Assembly (NCBI RefSeq): GCF_003851685.1
Contig: NZ_CP027727.1
Span: forward strand, 1,550,001-1,614,000
Origin: Pseudomonas sp. R5-89-07
GTDB lineage: Bacteria > Pseudomonadota > Gammaproteobacteria > Pseudomonadales > Pseudomonadaceae
Reading direction: 5' to 3'
DNA length: 64,000 bases
The notes below the pieces were generated by a model. It was not told the origin of the DNA, made no database searches, and saw only the letters and a program-made list of their open reading frames with translations. Both the position numbers and the translations under genes were made by a program. Each line of letters starts with the position of its first letter. Position 1 is the stretch's first letter. Shown here in pieces: positions 26,866 through 35,852 of the stretch.

Positions 26866-27620
26866 CACATTGCTGCCTTGAAGTGGCGGGCGTAACGCGG
26901 GCACAACTCATCGCGCTTGAGCAGGATGAACACGTCGGCCACCTGGAAATCTTCATCCCAGCACGGTTCGCCGCAGATCTTCGCGCCCAGGCGCATGTAC
27001 GCCTTGAGCAGCGGCGGCATTTCAGCGATGACGTTGGAGGGCAGGTCCAGCGCCGGCAGCGGTTTTTTCGGTTCGGCGCGCAGATGTTCATTGCACAGGT
27101 AGCGCTCGCGCAGGCGCTGCATGATTGCGTGGGCCTGAATGCCGCCATCGTGCATCGGGATGCTTGCGCAGCCCATCAGGTAGCTGTAGCCGCCCTGGTT
27201 GAGCACCTCGGCCAACTCTCCCCAGAGCACCGCGATGGTGCCGCCGTTGCGGTAGGCCGGGTCGACGCAGGTACGGCCGATCTCCAGGATCGGGCCCTGC
27301 AAGTGCAGCAGCCCATGCAGGCTGAATTCCTCTTCGCTGTAGAACCGGCCCAGGGTGCTGGCGGCCTGGTGATCGAGCAAACGGGTGGTGGCCACCAGTC
27401 GACCGCTGTTCAAGTCACGCACGCCAATGTGGCTGCAGTGAACATCATAGTCATCCATGTCCAAACCCAATTCCGCGCCTTTTAGCTTGGCGTTGAATTC
27501 GCCGCTGAACACGTTGAACCGCAGGGCCTGGGCTTCCTGCAAGGCCTTGGCGCCAACCAGGCGTTCGGCTTGCAGACGGCGTTCATTGCCGGTGTCGCTG
27601 ATGCGGGCGAGCTGAGTCAT
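26865..27620 (-). CDS. olsB: L-ornithine N-alpha-acyltransferase OlsB
   Basis: 251 residues from ATG 27620, with GGAG upstream; a frame reaching to 27767 has no site and crosses a Pho box. GNAT/autoinducer-synthase-like fold. It transfers a 3-hydroxyacyl chain from ACP to ornithine, the first step of ornithine lipid formation. Motifs include [25 protein letters not shown] and [15 protein letters not shown]. Ornithine lipids replace phospholipids during phosphate starvation in Pseudomonas, matching the Pho-like box upstream. Confidence 0.9.
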   Translation of the reverse strand: MTQLARISDTGNERRLQAERLVGAKALQEAQALRFNVFSGEFNAKLKGAELGLDMDDYDVHCSHIGVRDLNSGRLVATTRLLDHQAASTLGRFYSEEEFSLHGLLHLQGPILEIGRTCVDPAYRNGGTIAVLWGELAEVLNQGGYSYLMGCASIPMHDGGIQAHAIMQRLRERYLCNEHLRAEPKKPLPALDLPSNVIAEMPPLLKAYMRLGAKICGEPCWDEDFQVADVFILLKRDELCPRYARHFKAAM

Positions 27621-27716
27621 AGCGAGTCTCCGAGTGCCGGCCAGGTTGTGCGGCCAGTCGACTTTGTTGTCCAAAGTCAGGCTATGTAGCCTCGGTGTCA
27701 TCTCCATGAAGTTACG

Positions 27717-27734
27717 GTGACCGTTGGATGACAG
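27717..27734 (-). promoter_or_regulatory. Putative Pho box of olsBA
   Basis: Leftward, CTGTCATCCAACGGTCAC matches the PhoB pattern CTGTCAT-N4-CTGTCAT at 12 of 14 fixed bases. A weaker third 11-bp repeat (CTTCATG) follows. TACATA about 28 bases downstream could be the -10. Lies about 100 bp before olsB. Confidence 0.6.
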
Positions 27735-27739
27735 GCCCG

Positions 27740-27757
27740 TTGTCGCAAATCTGTCAT
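27740..27757 (+). promoter_or_regulatory. Putative Pho box of the serine hydrolase gene
   Basis: Rightward, TTGTCGCAAATCTGTCAT matches the Pho pattern at 11 of 14 fixed bases, with a perfect second half. Centre to centre it is 23 bp from the olsB-side box. It lies 28 to 49 bp before the two possible starts of the next gene. Weaker evidence than for the olsB side. Confidence 0.45.
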
Positions 27758-27805
27758 CGGCCTGCACTACGCTCGCGGGCTTGAATGCCCCTTGAGTTGG
27801 TGCCC

Positions 27806-28879
27806 ATGGTCAGAGGCCTGCTGTGCGTTGTTCTGCTGTTTCTCAGCGTTGGCGCTTGCGCCGAAACCTGGCCGGGCCAGGATTGGGTGACGGGCCGATT
27901 GGTCGAAGGTCCTGCCGTCGACGCGCTGAATGCCTACGCTTTCCCGCCCCGTGACGACAACACCCGCCAAGGCATCCGCACCGACGCGTTGCTGGTGATC
28001 CGCGATGGCGAAATCATCTACGAACGCTACGCCGCACCCACCACCGCCAGCACGCCGCACCTGACCTGGTCGATTAGCAAAAGCCTGATGGCAACCGTGC
28101 TGGGCGTGGCCTACGGCGAAAACCGCTTCAAACTGAGCGACCCCGCCGCGCGCTTTTACCCACCGATGAAACAGCACCCCAAGGTGAGCATGGCCGACCT
28201 GCTGCACTGGGCCTCGGGCCTGGACTGGCAGGAAGACTACGAGTACGCGCCGCTCAAATCCTCGGTGGTGGCGATGCTCTACACCCGTGGCCGCGCCGAC
28301 ATGGCGCAATTCGCGGCTAAAACCGAGGCCGCCGATGCTCCCGGCCAGGCGTTTCGCTATTCCAGCGGCGACAGCAATATCCTGTCCGCCGCGCTCAAAG
28401 GCATGCTCGGGCATAAGGCCTATATGAGCTACCCGTGGGACGCGTTGTTCAAGCCGCTGGGCATTCGTAACGCGACCTGGGAAACCGACGCCGATGAGAC
28501 CTTCGTCGCCTCATCCTATGCCTACCTCACCGCCCGCGACCTGGCGCGGGTCGGGCTGCTGATGGCGCGGGATGGGCGCTGGAACGAACGCCAATTGCTG
28601 CCCAGGGAGTGGGTCGCGTTCAACCGCCGGCCCTTCGACCACTACCAAGCGGGCCAGGATGAAGCCGTGCCCGGCGGCCAATGGTGGCTCAACCAGGGCA
28701 CGCCCCAACCCTGGCCCGACGCACCGCCCGACACCTTCGCCGCCCTGGGGCATTGGGGCCAGGCGCTGTACGTGCTGCCGGGCGAACACCTGGTCATCGT
28801 GCGCTATGGCGACGACCGCGACGGCAGCTATCGCCATAACGAACTGCTCAAGCGCGTGCTGGCGGCGGTGCGCTCATGA
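27806..28879 (+). CDS. Secreted serine hydrolase, class C beta-lactamase family
   Basis: 357 residues from ATG 27806, which gives a clean signal peptide ([19 protein letters not shown]); an earlier ATG at 27785 adds seven residues. The fold motifs are present: Ser-x-x-Lys as SISK (catalytic Ser), Tyr-Ser-Ser (RYSSGDSN) and a C-terminal His-Trp-Gly (GHWGQ) in place of KTG. That suggests an esterase, transpeptidase or amidase and not a true beta-lactamase. It overlaps the next small gene by 4 bp. Possible Pho control with olsBA. Confidence 0.82.
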   Translation: MVRGLLCVVLLFLSVGACAETWPGQDWVTGRLVEGPAVDALNAYAFPPRDDNTRQGIRTDALLVIRDGEIIYERYAAPTTASTPHLTWSISKSLMATVLGVAYGENRFKLSDPAARFYPPMKQHPKVSMADLLHWASGLDWQEDYEYAPLKSSVVAMLYTRGRADMAQFAAKTEAADAPGQAFRYSSGDSNILSAALKGMLGHKAYMSYPWDALFKPLGIRNATWETDADETFVASSYAYLTARDLARVGLLMARDGRWNERQLLPREWVAFNRRPFDHYQAGQDEAVPGGQWWLNQGTPQPWPDAPPDTFAALGHWGQALYVLPGEHLVIVRYGDDRDGSYRHNELLKRVLAAVRS

Positions 28880-29190
28880 TCCGTCGTCATCCGTTTATCA
28901 GCGTCTTGCTGGCGCTGTTGCTCGTGTTGCTGGGCTGGGTGTGGCACGAGCGCGTCAACCTGCAAGCCTTTCCCGACATCATCGCGGCGTACACGGCCAA
29001 GGAGTATTGCTCGTGTCGCTACGTGGCAAACCAACCCGCCGATTACTGCCGTGGCTATGTGAAGCAATACGTGCCGACCAGCGCTTTCAATGATAATCCC
29101 GAGCGCAGTGAAGTGACGGCGAGCGGGTTGGGGCGCACGCATACGGCGCGGTGGCTGGGCGACCGCCAGGGCTGTCGTCTGAATCCCTGA
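28876..29190 (+). CDS. Small membrane-anchored hypothetical protein
   Basis: 104 residues with an N-terminal hydrophobic anchor (residues 7-23) and a periplasmic part with four Cys (YCSCRY, YCRGY, QGCRLNP), probably disulphide-bonded. Its ATG overlaps the stop of the serine hydrolase (ATGA), so the two should be made together and may act together in the envelope. I do not recognise a family. Confidence 0.75.
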   Translation: MIRRHPFISVLLALLLVLLGWVWHERVNLQAFPDIIAAYTAKEYCSCRYVANQPADYCRGYVKQYVPTSAFNDNPERSEVTASGLGRTHTARWLGDRQGCRLNP

Positions 29191-29204
29191 AACACACATC
29201 ACCC

Positions 29205-29296
29205 GTGTGGGAGGGGGCTTGCCCCCGATGGCAGCGTGTCAGTCACAGGATGAGTTGCTGACCCACCGCTATCGGGGGCAAGCCCCCTCCCACATT
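29205..29296. repeat. REPIN
   Basis: TGTGGGAGGGGGCTTGCCCC arm at the left, inverse arm at the right, about 90 bp. Lies between the small Cys-rich gene and the yceI-like gene, both rightward. Confidence 0.92.
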
Positions 29297-29359
29297 GGAT
29301 TTGCGCCGGTTGGGACATTGCGCTTACTGTTCGTGCAGATTTTTCGCCCCTGAGCCCTT

Positions 29360-29941
29360 ATGTTCAACGTCAAACCCCTTGTCTTCGCCTTGCTGACCTG
29401 TGCCGCCGTGCCTGCCCAGGCCGACTGGTACCTGGATAACGAATCCTCACGCCTGTCGTTCGTTACCACCAAAAACACCGAAATCGCCGAAGTGCAGCGC
29501 TTTCTCGTGCTGCACGGCAAGGTCGACAGTAACGGCGCGGCCCAGGTGCAAGTGGAGCTGGAGTCGATCAACAGTGGCGTCCCGCTGCGTGACGAGCGCA
29601 TGCGCAAGGAACTGTTCAAGATCAAGCAGTTTCCCGAAGCGTTGATCAGCACCCAGATCAACCTGCAGCCGATCAATGACCTGGCCCCCGGCGCGCAAAT
29701 TGAATTGCGCCTGCCGCTGAGCATCACCTTGCACGGTAAGACCCAGACCTACAACGCTGAGCTATTGGCCACGCGCCTGGACGACCGACGCTTTCAAGTG
29801 GTGACCCTGGAGCCGGTAGTGGTGCACGCCCAGGACTTCGACCTGTCGCCCGGTGTGGCGGCGCTGCGCAAAGCGGCAGGGCTTGAGTCGATCAGTTTGT
29901 CGGTGCCGGTGGGTGCGGTACTGATCTTCACGGCGCGCTGA
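29360..29941 (+). CDS. YceI family periplasmic protein
   Basis: 193 residues with a signal peptide (MFNVKPLVFALLTCAAVPAQA, cleavage before DWYL). The YceI lipocalin-like beta barrel fills the rest; family members bind polyisoprenoid or similar lipids in the periplasm. Typical motifs are INSGVPLRDERMRKELF and ISITLHGKTQTY-like. It ends one base before the phospholipase D-type gene, so they form an operon. The lipid link fits that partner. Confidence 0.85.
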   Translation: MFNVKPLVFALLTCAAVPAQADWYLDNESSRLSFVTTKNTEIAEVQRFLVLHGKVDSNGAAQVQVELESINSGVPLRDERMRKELFKIKQFPEALISTQINLQPINDLAPGAQIELRLPLSITLHGKTQTYNAELLATRLDDRRFQVVTLEPVVVHAQDFDLSPGVAALRKAAGLESISLSVPVGAVLIFTAR

Positions 29942-29942
29942 T

Positions 29943-31100
29943 ATGGGCGGCGCAGTGTTCCCGTGGCGCAGCGCCAACCGTTTCGAGCTGTTGATCGACG
30001 GCCCGAATTTTTTCCCGCAGATGCTGGTGGGTATCGCCCGCGCCGAGCGGCAGGTCGACCTGGAGTTGTACCTGGTGGAAGCCGGCGCCTGTGCCGAAGC
30101 GATGGTGCAGGCGCTGGTGCTCGCGGCGCAGCGCGGCGTGCAGGTGCGCTGCCTGTTCGACGATTACGGCAGCCTGGCGTTTACCCTCGGGCTGCGCAAA
30201 CGCCTGACCGACGCGGGGGTGGAGCTGCGTTTCTATAATCGCCTGAGCTGGCGACGCTGGATGCGCAACCTGTACCGCGACCACCGCAAGTTGCTGCTGA
30301 TCGACCAGGCAGTCGCGGTGGTCGGCGGCACCGGCGTCACCGATGAATTCTGGACCCCAGGCCAGGACAGTGCCGAGTGGCATGAAGTGATGGTGCGGAT
30401 CAGCGGGCCTTTGGTGCTCGACTGGCAGGCACTGTTCGACCGCCAATGGCACGCCAACGCGGCCCGTCGGGAATGGAAACCGGCCACGCATTTCGGCCTG
30501 CCGCGCTTGCCCAAGGTGCCTGCAAGCGGGCCTGGCCTTGGCCGCGTCGCCTATGCCGACGCCCGTCAGCACCGCGATATTTTGCAATCGCTGATCCGTG
30601 CCCTGAACAGCAGCAAGACGCGTATCTGGCTGGCCACGCCGTACTTCCTGCCCACCTGGAGTGTGCGCCGCGCCTTGCGCCGTGCGGCGGGGCGCGGGGT
30701 GGATGTGCGTTTGCTGCTCACCGGCCCGCGCACCGATCACCCGTCGGTACGCTACGCCGGGCACCGTTATTACCCGCGTTTGCTGCGTTCGGGTGTGCAG
30801 ATCTTTGAGTACCAGCCGTGCTTCCTGCATTTGAAGATGGTGCTGGTGGATGACTGGGTCAGCATTGGTTCGTGCAACTTCGACCACTGGAATCTGCGCT
30901 TCAATCTGGAAGCCAACCTGGAGGCGTTGGACCCTGAATTGACGCGGGCGGTGGCGGGCAGTTTCGAGCGTGATTTTGCGCAGAGCCAGGCGGTCAGTTT
31001 GCAAGCCTGGAAGGCGCGGCCATTGTGGCGGCGGGTGAAGCAGCGGGTGTGGGGGTGGATTGATCGGTTGGTCGTCAATCTGCTGGATCGGCGCGGTTAA
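29943..31100 (+). CDS. clsB: Cardiolipin synthase-like phospholipase D (ClsB type)
   Basis: 385 residues. Two HxK(x)4D active sites: HRKLLLID near residue 117 and HLKMVLVD near residue 296. There is no N-terminal membrane segment, which makes it ClsB-like and not ClsA-like. It joins two phosphatidyl lipids to cardiolipin at the inner membrane. The ATG begins one base after the yceI stop. A broad PLD-family alternative remains. The GGTGVTDEFW motif after the first site is usual for ClsB. Confidence 0.85.
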   Translation: MGGAVFPWRSANRFELLIDGPNFFPQMLVGIARAERQVDLELYLVEAGACAEAMVQALVLAAQRGVQVRCLFDDYGSLAFTLGLRKRLTDAGVELRFYNRLSWRRWMRNLYRDHRKLLLIDQAVAVVGGTGVTDEFWTPGQDSAEWHEVMVRISGPLVLDWQALFDRQWHANAARREWKPATHFGLPRLPKVPASGPGLGRVAYADARQHRDILQSLIRALNSSKTRIWLATPYFLPTWSVRRALRRAAGRGVDVRLLLTGPRTDHPSVRYAGHRYYPRLLRSGVQIFEYQPCFLHLKMVLVDDWVSIGSCNFDHWNLRFNLEANLEALDPELTRAVAGSFERDFAQSQAVSLQAWKARPLWRRVKQRVWGWIDRLVVNLLDRRG

Positions 31101-31118
31101 CAAGAACAATGAGGTAAA

Positions 31119-31146
31119 TGTGGGAGGGGCAAGCCCCCTCCCACAT
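31119..31146. repeat. Collapsed REPIN hairpin, likely terminator
   Basis: TGTGGGAGGGGCAAGCCCCC fused to CTCCCACA, followed by TTTTT. It lies between the converging clsB and bglX genes. Shorter by about 60 bp than a full REPIN. Confidence 0.8.
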
Positions 31147-31165
31147 TTTTGACCGAGTTCAAGCT

Positions 31166-33457
31166 TTAGAGCAATTCAAAGCTCTGCTGCTGCACATCCT
31201 GCGAGTCCAGTCCGATCTGCACATTGAAGTCACCCGGCTCTGCGGCGAATTTCAGCTGGGCGTTATAGAACTTCAGGTCTTCCTCGGTAATGGTGAAGTG
31301 CAACGTGCGCTCCTCTCCAGCCTTGAGCATGACCTTCTGGAAGTTCTTCAGCTCTTTCACCGGGCGGATCATCGAGCCGGCCACGTCCTGGATGTACAGC
31401 TGCACCACGGTTTCGCCGTCGACCTTGCCGGTGTTCTTCACCGTGACGCTGGCGTCGAGCTTGCCGGTCTTGTTCAGGGTGGTGGACGACAGCGCCATGT
31501 CCGACAAGCCGAACGTGGTGTAGCTCAGGCCATAGCCAAACGGGAACAGGGGACCTGTGGTGTCATCGAAGTACTGCGAGGTGTAGTTGCCCGGTTTGCC
31601 CGGCGTGAACGGCCGGCCGATGCTCAGGTGGTTGTAATAGGTGGGAATCTGCCCCACCGAACGCGGGAAGGTGATCGGCAGCTTGCCCGACGGGTTGTAG
31701 TCGCCGAACAGTACGTCGGCAATCGCATTGCCGCCTTCGGTGCCGGCGAACCAGGTTTCCAGGATGGCGTCGGCCTGTTGGTTTTCCTCGAGTATCGACA
31801 GCGGCCGGCCATTCATCAGCACCAGTACCAGCGGTTTGCCGGTGGCCTTGAGGGCCTTGATCAGGTCGCGCTGGCTTTGCGGGATATTCAGGTCGGTGCG
31901 GCTGGAGGACTCGTGGGACATGCCACGGGACTCGCCCACGGCGGCCACCACGATATCGGCATTTTTGGCCGCCTTGACCGCCTCGTCGATCAGCACCTGG
32001 GGCGCACGCTTGTCATCCACTACTTCCGGAGCGTCGAAGTTGAGGAAGTTGAGGTAGTCGACCACCGCCTTGTCATTGGTGATATTGGCGCCGCGGGCGT
32101 AGATGATCTTGCCCTTGTCGCCGATCACGGCGTTCATGCCGTCAAGCAACGTGACCGACTGCTCCGGCTTACCGGCGGCGGCCCAACTGCCCATCATGTC
32201 GATCGGGGCCTTGGCCAGCGGGCCGACCAGCGCAATGGTCGCGGATTTTTTCAGCGGCAGCGTCTGGTTCTGGTTCTTCAGCAGCACCAGGCTGCGGCGC
32301 GCGATGTCACGGGCATCGGCGCGGTGCAGGCGGCTGTCGGCATAGGTGTCGGCCGGGTCATCCTCGGCCTTGCCGATACGCAGGTACGGGTCCTTGAACA
32401 GACCCATGTCGTACTTGGCGCCGAGCACTTCGCGCACGGCGTTGTCGATGTCGCTCTGTTCGATCTCGCCGGACTTGAGCAGCCCTGGCAATTCCTTGCC
32501 GTACAGGGTGTCGTTCATGCTCATGTCGATGCCGGCCTTGATCGCCAGCTTGGCGGCTTCACGCCCGTCCTTGGCCACGCCGTGCTTGATCAGCTCGAAG
32601 ATCGCGCCGTGATCGCTCACGGCCAAGCCCTTGAAGCCCCAGTCCTTGCGCAGCAGGTCGTTCATCAGCCAGGTGTTGGCGGTGGCGGGCACGCCGTTGA
32701 TCGAGTTGAGCGCTACCATCACACCGCCGGAACCGGCCTTGATCGCCGCGTGGTAGGGCGGCAAGTAGTCCTGGTACATCTTGACCGGGCTCATGTCGAC
32801 CACGTTGTAGTCGCGGCCACCTTCCACCGCGCCGTACAGGGCGAAGTGCTTGACGCTGGCCATGATGCTGTCGGCGTTCGCGGCGCTGGCGCCCTGGAAG
32901 GCCTTGACCATCACTTCGGCAATGCGCGACACCAGGTAGGTGTCTTCGCCGAAGCCTTCGGAGGTGCGGCCCCAGCGCGGGTCACGGGAGATGTCGACCA
33001 TCGGCGCGAAGGTGATGTCGAGGCTGTCGGCGGCGGCTTCCTGGGCGGCGATGCGCCCGGAGCGGCCGATGGCGTCCATGTCCCAGCTGGAAGCCAGGGC
33101 CAGGCTGATCGGGAAAATCGTGCGATGGCCGTGGATGACGTCGTAGGCGAAGAACATCGGGATCTTCAACCGACTGCGCATGGCCGCGTCCTGCATCGGA
33201 CGGTTTTCCGGGCGGGTGATGGAGTTGAACGTACCACCGATGCGGCCGGCGGCGATTTCCTTGCGGATCAGCTCGCGGGGCATTTCCGGGCCGATGCTGA
33301 TCAGGCGTAACTGGCCGATCTTTTCATCGAGGGTCATCTGCTTGAGCAGGTCGCTGACGAAGGCGTCCTTGTCTTTAAGCGCAGCAGGCTTTGTTTCTGC
33401 CCATACGGGGTGGCTGGCCAGAGTGGCAACAAGGCCGAGCAAACACAGCTTCTTCAT
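31166..33457 (-). CDS. bglX: Periplasmic beta-glucosidase, GH3 family
   Basis: 763 residues from the ATG at 33457 behind AAGGA; the longer frame to 33637 has no site. Signal peptide MKKLCLLGLVATLASHPVWA. GH3 N-terminal barrel, C-terminal alpha/beta sandwich and a fibronectin III-like domain at the end, in the usual BglX order. The nucleophile is Asp282 in GLAVSDHG. It hydrolyses terminal beta-linked glucose from oligosaccharides in the periplasm. Length equals E. coli BglX (765). Confidence 0.93.
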   Translation of the reverse strand: MKKLCLLGLVATLASHPVWAETKPAALKDKDAFVSDLLKQMTLDEKIGQLRLISIGPEMPRELIRKEIAAGRIGGTFNSITRPENRPMQDAAMRSRLKIPMFFAYDVIHGHRTIFPISLALASSWDMDAIGRSGRIAAQEAAADSLDITFAPMVDISRDPRWGRTSEGFGEDTYLVSRIAEVMVKAFQGASAANADSIMASVKHFALYGAVEGGRDYNVVDMSPVKMYQDYLPPYHAAIKAGSGGVMVALNSINGVPATANTWLMNDLLRKDWGFKGLAVSDHGAIFELIKHGVAKDGREAAKLAIKAGIDMSMNDTLYGKELPGLLKSGEIEQSDIDNAVREVLGAKYDMGLFKDPYLRIGKAEDDPADTYADSRLHRADARDIARRSLVLLKNQNQTLPLKKSATIALVGPLAKAPIDMMGSWAAAGKPEQSVTLLDGMNAVIGDKGKIIYARGANITNDKAVVDYLNFLNFDAPEVVDDKRAPQVLIDEAVKAAKNADIVVAAVGESRGMSHESSSRTDLNIPQSQRDLIKALKATGKPLVLVLMNGRPLSILEENQQADAILETWFAGTEGGNAIADVLFGDYNPSGKLPITFPRSVGQIPTYYNHLSIGRPFTPGKPGNYTSQYFDDTTGPLFPFGYGLSYTTFGLSDMALSSTTLNKTGKLDASVTVKNTGKVDGETVVQLYIQDVAGSMIRPVKELKNFQKVMLKAGEERTLHFTITEEDLKFYNAQLKFAAEPGDFNVQIGLDSQDVQQQSFELL

Positions 33458-33695
33458 GAATATCCTTTTTCGGCTCACTGCACAGCGGTCAGGCTGATCG
33501 GCCAAAATGTGGGGAGCGACTATTGTTGTTCGGGTGTTGTTCAGATAAATGCAGCACACTCTGAACTCTTTTTCGCGCTGGGCATCTTTGTAGCTGATTG
33601 GCTCGAAGCATTCCAGTGGTGGCGGATTATGCCCCAAGCGCGTGGTTTATAGGGTTAGTCGTCAAATTCCATCCAGATTGGGCAGGAGAAACACC

Positions 33696-34307
33696 ATGCA
33701 AGCAGCACAGACTTACCGTTGGGGCTTCAAGGCCGCGGCATTGCTATTGATCAGCAGCGTGCTGAGCGGTTGTGGCATCAACAACATCCCGACCCTGGAC
33801 GAACAGGCCAAGGCCGCCTGGGGCCAGGTGCAGAACCAGTACCAGCGCCGCGCCGACCTGATCCCCAATCTGGTGGAAACCGTGAAGGCCTATGCCGCCC
33901 ACGAACAGGACACGCTGACCGCCGTGATTGAAGCGCGGGCCAAGGCCACCTCGATCCAGGTGGATGCCAGCACCCTGGATAATCCCGAGAAGCTCAAGCA
34001 GTTCCAGCAGGCCCAGGATGGCTTGAGCGGTGCACTCAGCCGTTTGATGGTGGTGTCCGAGCGCTATCCGGACCTGAAGGCCAACCAGAACTTCCTGGCG
34101 TTGCAGTCGCAACTGGAAGGTACCGAAAACCGTATCGCCGTGGCCCGTCGCGATTTCATCCAGACCGTGCAGGCCTACAACACCGAAATCCGCACCTTCC
34201 CGGGCCGCCTGTGGCACAGCGTGATGTACAGCGACCTGCCGATCCGCGCCACGTTTGAAGCCACCAGCGCCGACGCCGATAAGGCGCCGCAGGTGAAGTT
34301 CAAATAA
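33696..34307 (+). CDS. lemA: LemA family lipoprotein
   Basis: 203 residues from ATG 33696, with AGGAG nine bases upstream. Signal with lipobox LSGC, then the LemA helical domain: NQYQRRADLIPNLVETVKAY near residue 50 and a long helical hairpin to residue 190. The cellular role of LemA proteins is unsettled; they usually lie with TPM-domain genes, as here (18 bp to the next start). First gene of a three-gene operon. Confidence 0.9.
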   Translation: MQAAQTYRWGFKAAALLLISSVLSGCGINNIPTLDEQAKAAWGQVQNQYQRRADLIPNLVETVKAYAAHEQDTLTAVIEARAKATSIQVDASTLDNPEKLKQFQQAQDGLSGALSRLMVVSERYPDLKANQNFLALQSQLEGTENRIAVARRDFIQTVQAYNTEIRTFPGRLWHSVMYSDLPIRATFEATSADADKAPQVKFK

Positions 34308-34325
34308 CGCTGCCTTGAGGTGTCG

Positions 34326-35054
34326 ATGCGTTTATTACGGATAGGCCTGGCGCTGTGGCTGCTGGCCTGCCTGGGCTCTGCCCAGGCGGCCCTGACCTTC
34401 CCGGCCCTGACCGGGCGGGTGGTGGACAACGCCCAGATGATCGACCCGGCGGTGCGCGAGCAACTGACTCAGCAATTGCAGGCGCTGGAGCAGACCTCCG
34501 GCGACCAGATCGTGGTGGTCACCGTGCCCGACCTGCAGGGCGTGCCGATTGAAGACTACGGTTATCAATTGGGCCGTCAGTGGGGGATCGGCCAGAAGGG
34601 CAAGGACAACGGCGCGCTGTTGATCGTGGCCCGTGACGAGCGCAAGTTGCGCATCGAAGTCGGTTACGGCCTGGAAGGCGTGCTGACGGATGCGCAGTCC
34701 TGGGTGATCATCAACCAGGTGATCGCGCCCAAGTTCAAGGCCGGCAATTTCAGCCAGGGCATCAGTGACGGTGTCGCGGCGATGATCCAGGTGGTGGGCG
34801 GTGAACCTTTGGCCGTGCCGGCCCATGTGGCGGATGCGAATTTCGCCAAGGACAATCCCGGGTTTTCCATCGGTTTGTTCATCCTGTTGATCGGTGTGTT
34901 GTGGCTGTGCAATCGCATGGGCCTGCCGGTGGGCGCTATCCTGCTGGCAATCCTCAGCAGCAGCGGACGGGGCGGTGGTGGGGGCGGCGGTGGCGGAGGT
35001 TTCCGCGGCGGTGGTGGTGGTTTCGGCGGTGGCGGGGCTTCGGGCGGCTGGTAA
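34326..35054 (+). CDS. TPM-domain membrane protein (YgcG type) with Gly-rich tail
   Basis: 242 residues. Signal peptide (to about residue 21), TPM phosphatase-like domain (about 25-150, with GYGLEGVLTDAQSW), a helix near 185-205, then a C-terminal run of about 30 residues that is nearly all Gly with Phe/Arg and ends GGASGGW. This organisation is typical of the YgcG/BA42482-like set next to lemA. Function in photosystem-free bacteria is not established. Co-transcribed with lemA and the second TPM gene. Confidence 0.85.
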   Translation: MRLLRIGLALWLLACLGSAQAALTFPALTGRVVDNAQMIDPAVREQLTQQLQALEQTSGDQIVVVTVPDLQGVPIEDYGYQLGRQWGIGQKGKDNGALLIVARDERKLRIEVGYGLEGVLTDAQSWVIINQVIAPKFKAGNFSQGISDGVAAMIQVVGGEPLAVPAHVADANFAKDNPGFSIGLFILLIGVLWLCNRMGLPVGAILLAILSSSGRGGGGGGGGGGFRGGGGGFGGGGASGGW

Positions 35055-35085
35055 TGACAATAACGAGAAAAGAGCATCTACAACC

Positions 35086-35703
35086 ATGGCATTACTGACT
35101 GAACACGAGCAGCGCCAAGTGGCCGAAGCGATTGCCCGGGTCGAGCAACAGACCGACGCCGAACTGGTCACGGTGCTGGCTGCGCGTGCCGATGACTACG
35201 CCTACATTCCGTTGCTGTGGGCCAGCCTGATCGCGTTGGTGGTGCCCGGTGTGGTGCATTACCTGTCGGGCTACCTGACCATGTATACCTTGTTGCTGGC
35301 GCAGTGGGCGACCTTCATTGTGTTGTGCCTGGTGTTCCGTTTGCCCAAGGTCACCACGCGCTTGATCCCGCGTTCGGTCCGCCACTGGCGCGCCTCGAAC
35401 CTGGCACGTCGCCAGTTCCTGGAGCAGAACCTGCACCACACGCTGGGCAGCACCGGGGTGCTGATTTTCGTCAGCGAGGCGGAGCGTTATGTGGAAATCC
35501 TGGTGGATGAGGGCATTTCCAAGCGCCTGGATGACAGCAGTTGGGATGGGATCGTCAAGGCGTTCACCCAGCAGGTGAAGCAGGGGCAGACATTGGCCGG
35601 CTTCATTGCCTGCATCGAGGCGTGTGGTGAATTGCTCAAGGTGCATGTGCCGGTGACGCAGGCTCGCAACGAGCTGCCCAACCGCCTGGTCGTACTGGAA
35701 TAG
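35086..35703 (+). CDS. Second TPM-domain protein
   Basis: 205 residues from ATG 35086. It starts with a helix (LLTEHEQRQVAEAIARVEQQT) that opens the TPM domain, then two hydrophobic helices (about residues 45-85), and continues with FLEQNLHHTLGSTGVLIFVSEAERYVEILVD. The TPM core is thus interrupted by a membrane hairpin. It completes the lemA-TPM-TPM unit, 31 bp behind the previous gene. A hairpin repeat follows. Confidence 0.82.
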   Translation: MALLTEHEQRQVAEAIARVEQQTDAELVTVLAARADDYAYIPLLWASLIALVVPGVVHYLSGYLTMYTLLLAQWATFIVLCLVFRLPKVTTRLIPRSVRHWRASNLARRQFLEQNLHHTLGSTGVLIFVSEAERYVEILVDEGISKRLDDSSWDGIVKAFTQQVKQGQTLAGFIACIEACGELLKVHVPVTQARNELPNRLVVLE

Positions 35704-35724
35704 AACAGCCAACACTGAACAAAA

Positions 35725-35756
35725 ATGTGGGAGGGGGGGCAAGCCCCCTCCCACAT
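35725..35756. repeat. Collapsed REPIN hairpin
   Basis: TGTGGGAGGGGGGGCAAGCC fused to CCCTCCCACA, a single stem-loop 20 bp after the TPM operon, likely acting as terminator. Both genes around it are rightward. Confidence 0.8.
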
Positions 35757-35852
35757 TTGGAACTGTAGTGACCATTGGTCAAATAACTCCGTGCCCTGGC
35801 GGGTCATCCCTCCTAAAATGCCCGGCATTCTTTACCCGAGGCGTTTTAGCTC

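Noticed and set aside
27621..27767. 49-residue N-terminal extension of OlsB
   Set aside because: The extension has no ribosome site, runs through the Pho box, and the ATG at 27620 has GGAG and gives the family length.
31118..33310. 730-codon open frame opposite bglX
   Set aside because: Val/Gly/His-rich shadow of the GH3 gene; it also crosses the collapsed repeat at 31119.
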